Assembly: GCA_031256195.1 (NCBI GenBank)
Contig: JAIRRB010000030.1
Location: 1-61,948, forward strand
Direction of reading: 5' to 3'
DNA length: 61,948 nt
DNA from: Treponema sp.
Lineage (GTDB): Bacteria; Spirochaetota; Spirochaetia; Treponematales; Breznakiellaceae
Below the pieces are notes generated by a model, which saw nothing but the letters and a program-made list of their open reading frames with translations, was not told where the DNA came from and did no database searches. This document shows, piece by piece, positions 37,906 to 46,562 of the stretch. Position 1 is the stretch's first letter; each line of letters starts with the position of its first letter. The translations under genes and the position numbers were made by a program.

Positions 37906-40254
37906 ATGAAGATTTCCGGCCATGTACAGGCCATAATCAACGCGGCATATAACGAAGCCAGGGTACGCAACCACGAATACCTTACTCCGGAACATATACT
38001 TTATGCGGCGCTTGCCTTTGACGAAGTACAGGGAGCGCTCAGTTCCTGCGGGGCAAATCCCGAACAGATAAAAACCGGCATGGAAAGCTTTTTTGAGCAA
38101 AAAGTCCCGGTTGTTTCCGCGGCTGCGGAGCCTACCCAAACGGTGGGTTTCCAAAGCGTGATTGAGCGGGCGGTTATACAGAGCCGCTCGGCCCAAAAGG
38201 AAATGATTGATATAGCCGACATTTTGGTTTCCCTGTTTGATGAAGAACGTAACTACAGCGCCTATTTTCTGCGCAAGGCCGGCATCAAACGGCTGGAACT
38301 GCTTGACGTACTTTCTCACGGCATCGACGGTACGCCCGCCTATGCCCGGGAAGGAGATGACGGCAAATACGGAACCATGCCTGACGAAGATTTGGGCGAA
38401 CCCGGACAAAAGACCAAGGGGGCCAAAAAAGCCGCCCTGGAACGTTTTGCCGCCGATCTGACCGCTCAGGCGCGGGACAATAAACTGGAACCGTTTATCG
38501 GCAGACAGGACGAACTTGACCGCACCGTGCAGGTGCTGTGCCGCAGACTGAAAAACAACCCCGTCCATGTGGGGGATTCAGGGGTGGGAAAAACCGCCAT
38601 TACCGAAGGGCTTGCCCAGCGCATAGTAGCCGGTGAAGTGCCGGCGGCGCTGAAAGACTTCAGCATCTTCGCCCTGGATATGGGCGCGCTGGTTGCCGGA
38701 ACCAAATACCGCGGCGATTTTGAAGAGCGGGTCAAGCGGGTTATCGAAGAGATGCTGAGGAAAGAGCGGGCGATTCTTTTTATTGATGAGATTCATACCC
38801 TGGTCGGCGCGGGTGCCGTTTCCGGCGGCGCAATGGATGCGTCCAACCTTTTAAAACCGGCCCTTACATCGGGAAGACTCCGCTGCATCGGTTCCACCAC
38901 CCATGAAGAATACGGCAAATATTTTGACAAAGACCGGGCCTTGTCGCGGCGTTTTCAGAAAATTGACATTAACGAGCCGTCCGAGACCGATGCCATTGCC
39001 ATTCTCAAGGGGCTTAAATCAAAATATGAAGATTTTCACAAGGTGAGTTACAGCGACGGGGCGATTGAAGCCGCTGTACGCCTTTCATCCCAGTTTATCA
39101 CCGAGCGCCGCCTGCCCGACAAAGCCATTGACGTTATCGACGAGGCGGGCGCTTTTGCCCGCATTAGCTCCGCAAATACCACCGCAACCGGCGGCGCCCC
39201 GGGCGAAGCTGAAAAAATCATTGAAACCATTGAAGTCGGCCTGCCGCTTATAGAAACGGTTGTTTCCAAAATCGCCCGCATACCGGAACGCTCGGTCGGC
39301 GAAAGCGAAAAAGACCGGCTGCGCCTGCTGGATGAAAAACTGAAGGAGCGGGTTTTTGGGCAGGATGCCGCCATTGGCGCGGTAGCGCGGGCTGTTAAAC
39401 AATCACGGGCCGGTTTCAGGGCAAAGGACAAGCCGGTGGCGAATTTCCTTTTTGCCGGGCCTACCGGCGTGGGAAAAACGGAACTTGCCCGGCAGTTAGC
39501 CGACATTTTAGGCATTACCATGTTCCGTTTTGACATGAGCGAGTATCAGGAAAAATATGCCGTATCCCGGCTCATCGGTTCATCGCCGGGTTATGTCGGT
39601 TACGAAGACGGCGGTCAGCTTACCGACGCGGTACGCAAGCAGCCCTACGCAGTGGTACTGCTGGATGAAATTGAAAAAGCCCATCCCGACATTTACAATA
39701 TTTTGCTGCAGATAATGGACTATGCCACCCTTACCGACAATCAGGGGCGCAAGGCGGATTTCCGCAACGTGATTCTGATAATGACGAGTAACGCCGGCGC
39801 GCGGGAAATCGGCAGGGGGCTGATAGGATTCGGCGAGCGGATTGTCGATGAAAGCGCCGTAGATGACGCGGTTGAAAAAATCTTTACCCCCGAATTCCGC
39901 AACCGGCTTGACGCGGTAGTCCGCTTCAGCCATCTTTCCCGCGAAATTATGGTTTCCATTGTCCGCAAGGAAATTGACCTTTTTATCCGGCAACTCGCGG
40001 AAAAAAATGTGCATCTGTCCGTTACCGATACCTGCGTGGAACAGCTTGCCGAAGAAGGCTACAGCAAGGAATTCGGCGCGCGCAATGTCGGCAGAATTAT
40101 CGAAGAAAAAATCAAAAGTTTCTTTGTCGATGAAGTCCTCTTTGGACGGCTCAATTCAGGCGGCAGCGCGGCGGTGGACTGGCGGGACGAACAGTACTGC
40201 ATTGATATAGAAACGGAAACGGAACCGGTTCCGGCAGAAATGCAGGAAGCATGA
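37906..40254 (+). CDS. clpA: ATP-dependent Clp protease ATPase subunit
   Basis: Two AAA+ modules ([29 protein letters not shown]), Clp N-domain; follows clpS. Confidence 0.95.
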   Translation: MKISGHVQAIINAAYNEARVRNHEYLTPEHILYAALAFDEVQGALSSCGANPEQIKTGMESFFEQKVPVVSAAAEPTQTVGFQSVIERAVIQSRSAQKEMIDIADILVSLFDEERNYSAYFLRKAGIKRLELLDVLSHGIDGTPAYAREGDDGKYGTMPDEDLGEPGQKTKGAKKAALERFAADLTAQARDNKLEPFIGRQDELDRTVQVLCRRLKNNPVHVGDSGVGKTAITEGLAQRIVAGEVPAALKDFSIFALDMGALVAGTKYRGDFEERVKRVIEEMLRKERAILFIDEIHTLVGAGAVSGGAMDASNLLKPALTSGRLRCIGSTTHEEYGKYFDKDRALSRRFQKIDINEPSETDAIAILKGLKSKYEDFHKVSYSDGAIEAAVRLSSQFITERRLPDKAIDVIDEAGAFARISSANTTATGGAPGEAEKIIETIEVGLPLIETVVSKIARIPERSVGESEKDRLRLLDEKLKERVFGQDAAIGAVARAVKQSRAGFRAKDKPVANFLFAGPTGVGKTELARQLADILGITMFRFDMSEYQEKYAVSRLIGSSPGYVGYEDGGQLTDAVRKQPYAVVLLDEIEKAHPDIYNILLQIMDYATLTDNQGRKADFRNVILIMTSNAGAREIGRGLIGFGERIVDESAVDDAVEKIFTPEFRNRLDAVVRFSHLSREIMVSIVRKEIDLFIRQLAEKNVHLSVTDTCVEQLAEEGYSKEFGARNVGRIIEEKIKSFFVDEVLFGRLNSGGSAAVDWRDEQYCIDIETETEPVPAEMQEA

Positions 40255-40931
40255 ATTTCCGCCCCGGCCCGGATCCCGCTTTTCCGTATCTGGGCGAACA
40301 TGACCGCTACCCCTTCCCTCCCCCGCACACATGGGAAGACAGCATTATCGCCGTCGGGGGCAATTTATCGCCGGGGATGCTCCTGTCCGCTTACGAACAG
40401 GGAATCTTCCCCTGGTACGGCCCCGAAGACCCCCTGCTCTGGCAGTCTCCCGACCCCCGCATGGTCATTTTTCCCGAAAATCTTCACATTTCACGTTCCA
40501 TGCGTACCATACTGGAAAAAGGCGCGTTTAAAATTACAATTAACGGTGATTTTGCCGCCGTCATCCGCGGCTGCGCCGCGGTAGAACGCCCCGGTCAGGG
40601 GGGAACATGGATAAGCGCCGACATCATCGCCGCCTACACCGAACTGCATAGCCTGGGCTGGATTCAGTCGGCGCAGGCGTACCATAACGGCGAACTTTTA
40701 GGCGGCTGCTACGGTATAGGTATGGGCAGAACCTTCTGCGGAGAATCCATGTTCGCCCGAAAATCAAATGCGTCAAAAGCCGCCTTTCTCAGTCTGGCGC
40801 AGCATCTTTTCGCGAACGGCATCGCCTTTATCGACTGTCAGGTCCCTTCGAATCATCTCCGCAGTCTGGGCGGACAGGAAATCAGCCGCACCGAATTTCT
40901 CGCGCTGCTGCAAAAAAACCGGCGCTCTTGA
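40251..40931 (+). CDS. aat: Leucyl/phenylalanyl-tRNA-protein transferase
   Basis: FPPPHTWEDSIIAVGGNLSPGMLLSAYEQGIFPWY; GGCYGIGMGRTFCGESMFAR; ATGA overlap with clpA. Confidence 0.95.
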   Translation: MNFRPGPDPAFPYLGEHDRYPFPPPHTWEDSIIAVGGNLSPGMLLSAYEQGIFPWYGPEDPLLWQSPDPRMVIFPENLHISRSMRTILEKGAFKITINGDFAAVIRGCAAVERPGQGGTWISADIIAAYTELHSLGWIQSAQAYHNGELLGGCYGIGMGRTFCGESMFARKSNASKAAFLSLAQHLFANGIAFIDCQVPSNHLRSLGGQEISRTEFLALLQKNRRS

Positions 40932-40964
40932 ATCCGGCATCGCTTTCTTTTATAATGGGCGGCA

Positions 40965-41546
40965 ATGCCGCTGGGACAAAAATTTTTTAATCAACCAACC
41001 ATCGACCTTGCCCGGGCGCTGCTCGGTAAATATCTGGTTTGCGGGAATTTAAAAGGCAAAATTGTCGAGACTGAGGCTTACCTGTACCATGACGATCCCG
41101 GCTGTCATGCCAGCCGCGGCATAAGTCCCCGCAATGCGCCGATGTTTGGGCCTGCCGGACGTACCTATGTGTATCTTATTTACGGAATGTACCATTGCCT
41201 GAATATCGTTTCCGGCAAAACCGGCGAAGGCGAGGCCGTTTTAATCCGCGCCCTTGAACCTGTTCAGGGCATTGCGCTCATGCAAAAAAGACGCAAAACC
41301 GAAAAAATCGAAAACCTTTGCAACGGACCGGGCAAACTCACGCAGGCCTTCGGCATCACCCGCAAACACAACAACCTGAGTCTGCTTGACGGCAAACTAC
41401 AGATTCATACCAGCCGGGAAAAACCCGAAATCGTATCCGACAGACGCATCGGCCTGTCCGCCGGACAGGAACTGGAACTGCGGTTCTTTATCAAAGGAAA
41501 TCGTTTCGTTTCAACAAACGCTTCTATTGGAAAAAAAAGAAGTTAA
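40965..41546 (+). CDS. 3-methyladenine DNA glycosylase (AAG/MPG family)
   Basis: ARALLGKYLVCGNLKGKIVETEAYLYHDDPGCHASRG; GPAGRTYVYLIYGMYHCLNIV; NGPGKLTQAFGI. Confidence 0.95.
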   Translation: MPLGQKFFNQPTIDLARALLGKYLVCGNLKGKIVETEAYLYHDDPGCHASRGISPRNAPMFGPAGRTYVYLIYGMYHCLNIVSGKTGEGEAVLIRALEPVQGIALMQKRRKTEKIENLCNGPGKLTQAFGITRKHNNLSLLDGKLQIHTSREKPEIVSDRRIGLSAGQELELRFFIKGNRFVSTNASIGKKRS

Positions 41547-41609
41547 CCACGGAGTTACACGGAGGAAATACCAACAAAAATTATCTTTATCTCCTTAACT
41601 CCGCGGTAA
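41543..41609. repeat. CCACGGAG-type imperfect inverted repeat
   Basis: ttaaccacggagttacacggagg ... ctccttaactccgcggtaa. Confidence 0.6.
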
Positions 41610-41651
41610 AAAATCTTTAAACCTATGATGTTCCGGTAAGCGCTGAAATAT

Positions 41652-41951
41652 GGCAACAGTATTTACCGTGGTAATAGGTAATATAATCAGTACAGGCCGC
41701 ATGGGAGGGGCCAGCGGGGCGGCAAAAAAATTTCTGGGGTTCTCTGCCAGAGGAGACCAGCGAAAAACGGCAACGAGGGCGGGGACAGTAAACGCCCAGC
41801 ACTTAAATGACAATGATTACACAGTATTACGATGTGCATGGTAATTTAAGTGCTGGGAGGCTCCGTAGGTAGGTTCCCCCAGACTTTTTGCCGCCCCGCT
41901 GGCCCCTCCGGCTGGCTTGTACGATTTTATTAAGTAAATACTGTTGTTGCC
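41652..41951. repeat. ~300-bp nested fold-back element without coding content
   Basis: Outer arms GGCAACAGTATTTAC/GTAAATACTGTTGTTGCC; middle arms 41690-41728/41885-41922 sharing GGAGGGGCCAGCGGGGCGGCAAAAA; inner 14-bp CCCAGCACTTAAAT/ATTTAAGTGCTGGG. Confidence 0.8.
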
Positions 41952-42029
41952 CTGTCGCTGAATACCGTGTATTGCCACACCGGCAAGGCTATGATAAAAT
42001 CAACCAACCCCGTGTATTAAGGAGCGCCC

Positions 42030-43094
42030 ATGACTGCCATATTAAAGCCGGAAGAAAAAAAACAAATTCTGGATGCCGTTTGGCGTCTTGAAGATGCCGA
42101 TGAAGTTCCCTTTGCCATCGAGATAGGGCCTTTTCACGGAGCCACTACGGCGTTTTTTGATAATCCGGCGGCGGAAGTCAAATGGAACGAAGAACTGCAC
42201 CGTAGCCGCGAGGGAGTTTATGATTACGGGCTTCCCAACATCAAACCCAATCAGGGAATTGGCACTATAGCCGCCGCCTTTGGCTGCGAGTACACGGTAA
42301 ATGACGAGGCCGATCCCTGGATAAAATCCATTATCCGGGAAGAGAATGCCGAGGATGTCTATAAACTGGCAATTCCCCATCCTGAAACAAACCCGGTTTT
42401 CAAAAAAGTGTGGCAGCGCATCGAATCTTTGGAAAGCCTTTCTTCTCTGCCCCTGCGGATGGTAAACGTAGCCTCCCCGCTGGTAACCGCTTCCATGATT
42501 TGGGATTACACTTCCTTTATCGAGGCCACTTTGGTCTGCCCCGATGAGGTTCACGCCCTGCTGGAAAAAGTAACCGAGGCGACCATTTTATATGTTAAGG
42601 AACAGTTTCGGCGCATACATAATTTGTTCAGCGTCGGCCATGAATCCATCTGTCCCATCCCCCGCTTTGCCGGCGTACGGGTCAGCGACGATACGGCGGC
42701 CCTGCTTTCACCGGATTTGTACCGCGAATTCGGCGTAAAGTACAACAGTCAAATTTCCCGCGAATTCGGGGGCATTGTGGTTCATTCCTGCGGGGACGTT
42801 CAGTATGTGGCCCCCGCCATGATGGAAATTGAAGGACTGAAGGGCCTGGACTTTACCATCCCCCAGGTGATGAATTGGGAAGCGGTGCGGGACGCCGCTG
42901 CGGGAAAGACGGTGCTGTGTCTGCGCCAGCGTTACTGGGATCATCCTCAGGGCTCTGCCGTTGATTTGGCGGACTACACCGAAAATCTGGTTAAAACTTT
43001 TGGCAGAAAAGGGCTTATTATCGAAACATCCGCGCCTACCGCGGATGAAGCGCGAGCCTTGGGCGAAAAACTCCACCAAAAACTTTCCCAATAA
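42030..43094 (+). CDS. Uroporphyrinogen decarboxylase-family (MtaA-like) methyltransferase
   Basis: URO-D-type fold sequence with GIVVHSCGD zinc-binding-like motif. Confidence 0.8.
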   Translation: MTAILKPEEKKQILDAVWRLEDADEVPFAIEIGPFHGATTAFFDNPAAEVKWNEELHRSREGVYDYGLPNIKPNQGIGTIAAAFGCEYTVNDEADPWIKSIIREENAEDVYKLAIPHPETNPVFKKVWQRIESLESLSSLPLRMVNVASPLVTASMIWDYTSFIEATLVCPDEVHALLEKVTEATILYVKEQFRRIHNLFSVGHESICPIPRFAGVRVSDDTAALLSPDLYREFGVKYNSQISREFGGIVVHSCGDVQYVAPAMMEIEGLKGLDFTIPQVMNWEAVRDAAAGKTVLCLRQRYWDHPQGSAVDLADYTENLVKTFGRKGLIIETSAPTADEARALGEKLHQKLSQ

Positions 43095-43098
43095 ACGG

Positions 43099-43614
43099 AT
43101 GCTCCCCTTTGAACAGGCGCTTGAAGGCCGCGCCTTTGAATACGCGGTCATACCAACCGCCGCCATTACCTTTTCGCCTGAATTGCTTAAAGCCTGCGCC
43201 GCCAACACCTGCGGAAAATACAACCACTGCTGGACCTGCCCCCCGGCCGTAGCCGGTTGGGAAGAACAAAAAAAGAACATACTGTCTTTTTCATCCGCCT
43301 TGGTGTTTACCACCAAATCACATCTGGACGATTCATTTGATTATGAGGGGATGATGCGGGCGAAAGATTACCATGACCAACTAACCGCCGAAATGCACGC
43401 GCAATTCGGTACAACCAATCCCGTTTTCGGCGCGGGGGGATGTACCATATGCGAACACTGCGCCTGGCCTGAACCCTGCCGGTTCCCCCAAAAAATATTC
43501 CCGGCGATTGAGGCGGCGGGAATCAATGTAACTGAACTCAGCCAGGCCGCGGGCCTGCGTTATAATAACGGCGAAAACACCGTCACCTATTTTTCCATGA
43601 TTCTGTTTAATTGA
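43099..43614 (+). CDS. DUF2284 metal-binding protein
   Basis: Cys-rich: ACAANTCGKYNHCWTCPPAV, GGCTICEHCAWPEPCRFP; ATG at 43099. Confidence 0.85.
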   Translation: MLPFEQALEGRAFEYAVIPTAAITFSPELLKACAANTCGKYNHCWTCPPAVAGWEEQKKNILSFSSALVFTTKSHLDDSFDYEGMMRAKDYHDQLTAEMHAQFGTTNPVFGAGGCTICEHCAWPEPCRFPQKIFPAIEAAGINVTELSQAAGLRYNNGENTVTYFSMILFN

Positions 43615-43796
43615 CCATAACGCTCTCTTTCTATAATCCATACCGAAATATATAGATTCTACCTTATTTATATATTTTTTCTTAAAATCAATATCTATTT
43701 TATACCATTTTTAAGTAATATTTACATTGCAAAAATCAGAACAACCATGCATAAATCATACATAATAGAAAATAGAAATCAGGGAGGCCTTCAATT

Positions 43797-46274
43797 ATGG
43801 GTAGAATTGGAAAATTAACGCTGCTTGCGGTGGCGTTTATGTTCATTCTTGCATGTAATGCGGAAACCTCAAATACCGACAGTTCAACTGCCGATTTGCT
43901 TGAAATCTCCATCGGAAGCGGCAAAATAACCAATATCAGACTGGGATACAGCGCCACAGAGTGGAAAGATGCCAGTAACCTGCGCGCCATGCGGACGATG
44001 GACCTGGAATTGGCGGACGCGGCGGCAATGGCAGACGCCTCTATTGTGGCAAAAATAAGCGACAAGGCGACAGCCCAATTTGCCTGTATTTCTGACGATT
44101 CAAAACCGGCTTCTTTTTCCGCTGAGACAACATGGTCATTTGCTCCTAACGATTTCTTCTATATTAGAATAACCAGCCAGAACAAAAATAATTCCAACTA
44201 TTACCGCGTCAGGGTTGTTCAAAAGGATGTCGACGTGCGGCTTGATACGATTAATATTAATTATTGTTTAGCGACATTGGGTTCTCCGGGAAGAACTACA
44301 TCCGCTGCCGCTGCCGGTTCTGTTACCGTTAACAAAACGTCAGATACCGACGCCATTATCGCCCCGGCAATTACCGCGATTGTAAAAAACGCCGGGGCGG
44401 AAACAGCCTTTGCCGTTGGCGCTTCGCCCGCTGACGGGGACTTTAGCGCGGAAAAACCCGCCGCCCTGTCGGAAAACGACGTCCTGTGGGTAAGAGTTAC
44501 CGTACATACGGGTGAAGATACGAGTGTGATTTTTTATTACAAAATAAATATTAAGTTTGCTTCAAACAATACCAGTTTTGGCGAATCAGACCCCGAATGG
44601 GGCAGTGACGACTATAACATGAAGTACCGGATGTTCCCCAACGCGCCGAGTGAAGGTATACTGACCTACCCCTGGGGCAGCGGAACTGATAACTATTTTG
44701 ACCGAAACGCTCAGCCTTCCGTATGGAATACCAGAGGACACAATCACAAATACCCCGACCTGTTCCACTTTGCCAACGGCAAGGCGGTAAAAACCATTGC
44801 CGACTGGGAAAATCGCCGCAAGGAAATATCCGCGATTTTACAATATTATATGCACGGCAGAATGCCCTCGATAGACCCCAGCGTATTGGAAATAACCTGG
44901 GCCGATAACCCCACCGGAAACACCTGCGTCATCAGCCTGAAACACATTCAAAGCGGCAGAACGGCGACGATGAACGTAACGCATACCCCGCCCTCAGGCG
45001 CGGTACAGGACGCGCAGGCAAGGATACTTGCTTTTGGCGTCGGCGCAGCGCCCAGTACGGCGAATCGTCCCGGCTGGGGTGTTGCCAGTTTCAATACAGC
45101 ATGGGGCGGAACGGAGGCCGACAGATCGGGGCTCTGCGCTACGTTATACGGTTTTAATGTCACCGATAAAGATACCCCCTCGGTGAATATGGAATACGCC
45201 TGGGCGATGAGCGTTGTTTTAACGGTAATCGAAGAAGGCGGACTGAAAGGCTACTATAACCCCGCCAAAGTAAGCATTTACGGGTTTTCCCGCTCTGGTA
45301 AGGCCGCCCTGTGTATCAGCGCGTTTGCCCAGGCGCGGGGCGGAACCCAAATCGGGATGACTTTTGTCGGTTCTTCCGGTTCAGGCGGCGCCGCTATTGA
45401 CCGCTGGATTGCGCCGTTTGCGTACAAAGACTTTGCGGAAGACCCGCTTCCCGTTGACGGAGTTGGCGCCACCCGCAGAGCCGACCTAAAGGGAACAACG
45501 TGGTTTTATCACAAGATAGAAGACGAGCATAATTCTCCAACGTCAATTATGGCAATGCGGGGCTGGGAAACGACAACGCCGGGCATTCCCGCAGGCTCTC
45601 ACATTTACGGCGAATACAATCCAGACGGGGACGGAAGTTTTACACGAAGGATGGGCCTTGTATCATCTGAAGGCTGGTATCAGATACAGCCCCTGGCGCA
45701 GGCGCGCAGTGAAACAAGAGGTTGGTTTAGCGCGCGGTTCCAGGATTTGCAGGACTTGCATAACGGTCTGGCGCTGGACAGTTCCAACCCGTCCGGCGTT
45801 CTGTGCACTATGCCCTTTGACGCGCATTTTATCGCCGCGCTGGTCGCGCCGCGCATTATCATGTACGAGGACGGCTACGATTGTTTAAGGACCAACCCGG
45901 AAAGCCAGTGGGCAAACTGGCTTATGTGCGATGAAATCTACCAAATGTACGCCGAGGAACTGAAGGACCCGTCTATTATCTGGCGGAATTTGTGCAAGTT
46001 CTACAATATAGATCATGTTCATAGGGTCTATCAGGACCAGGATGAATACGATGTGGTTACGGCGATATTCGCGGGCCAACAGCCTAACGCGAAATTCCGC
46101 ACGTCCCAGTTTCCGATTGACGACCCTCGTTACCGCTGGGACTTTAACCGCGTAGACTGGGGCCGCCCGGGTCATCCCAGTATTGCCGAGCGGGTAAGGC
46201 TGATGCGAGAAAGCCCGTATCCGGTTAAAACGCTCAGTCTTCGGGGATTGCTTGACACGCCGGAACGATTATAG
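43797..46274 (+). CDS. CE15-like glucuronoyl esterase lipoprotein with two N-terminal beta-sandwich repeats
   Basis: VSIYGFSRSGKAALCISAFA (G-x-S-R-x-G-K), MPFDAHFIAALVAPRIIMYEDGYD; lipobox FILACNAE. Confidence 0.87.
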   Translation: MGRIGKLTLLAVAFMFILACNAETSNTDSSTADLLEISIGSGKITNIRLGYSATEWKDASNLRAMRTMDLELADAAAMADASIVAKISDKATAQFACISDDSKPASFSAETTWSFAPNDFFYIRITSQNKNNSNYYRVRVVQKDVDVRLDTININYCLATLGSPGRTTSAAAAGSVTVNKTSDTDAIIAPAITAIVKNAGAETAFAVGASPADGDFSAEKPAALSENDVLWVRVTVHTGEDTSVIFYYKINIKFASNNTSFGESDPEWGSDDYNMKYRMFPNAPSEGILTYPWGSGTDNYFDRNAQPSVWNTRGHNHKYPDLFHFANGKAVKTIADWENRRKEISAILQYYMHGRMPSIDPSVLEITWADNPTGNTCVISLKHIQSGRTATMNVTHTPPSGAVQDAQARILAFGVGAAPSTANRPGWGVASFNTAWGGTEADRSGLCATLYGFNVTDKDTPSVNMEYAWAMSVVLTVIEEGGLKGYYNPAKVSIYGFSRSGKAALCISAFAQARGGTQIGMTFVGSSGSGGAAIDRWIAPFAYKDFAEDPLPVDGVGATRRADLKGTTWFYHKIEDEHNSPTSIMAMRGWETTTPGIPAGSHIYGEYNPDGDGSFTRRMGLVSSEGWYQIQPLAQARSETRGWFSARFQDLQDLHNGLALDSSNPSGVLCTMPFDAHFIAALVAPRIIMYEDGYDCLRTNPESQWANWLMCDEIYQMYAEELKDPSIIWRNLCKFYNIDHVHRVYQDQDEYDVVTAIFAGQQPNAKFRTSQFPIDDPRYRWDFNRVDWGRPGHPSIAERVRLMRESPYPVKTLSLRGLLDTPERL

Positions 46275-46428
46275 TTGTTCGGAAACTTCAGTTTCCGAAC
46301 AACTTCCTTATAAAAATAGCAGTTTTCCAGGGCTTTCGGACTTTAGTCCGCGCCCGAAACTGCAAGACTTGTGAGACAACCATCGTGTTCAAAGAACACG
46401 CCGGGGTGTGTCTCACAAGTCCGTTATA
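46269..46428. repeat. Three-hairpin palindromic element, copy 2, flanked by TTATA
   Basis: Stems at 46273-46304 (15-bp perfect), 46319-46363 and 46366-46421 (GACTTGTGAGACA/TGTCTCACAAGTC). Confidence 0.75.
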
Positions 46429-46438
46429 ATGGGATTTG

Positions 46439-46542
46439 GGAGTATGTCATACTCCTTAATTTGGTAACCGCCCCGATTGCCGGGGCTGTTATTCGATATA
46501 GTGCGGTGTATAGCCGCGTCTGCGAACCGGTACAGCCGGTTC
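46439..46542 (+). promoter_or_regulatory. Hairpin-rich leader of CBM9 gene
   Basis: GGAGTATGtCATACTCC (46439-46455), GCCCCgattgCCGGGGC (46470-46486), GAACCGGtacagCCGGTTC (46524-46542), then AGGAGG before ATG 46563. Confidence 0.5.
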
Positions 46543-46562
46543 AGCATTTGAGGAGGTCGTAA

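Noticed and set aside
37597-38568. 323-aa minus-strand ORF opposite clpS/clpA
   Set aside because: Antisense to two well-recognised conserved genes.
41652-41951. Group II intron or rRNA-like structured RNA
   Set aside because: No domain V-like motif, reverse transcriptase or recognisable known RNA core; simple nested fold-back fits better.
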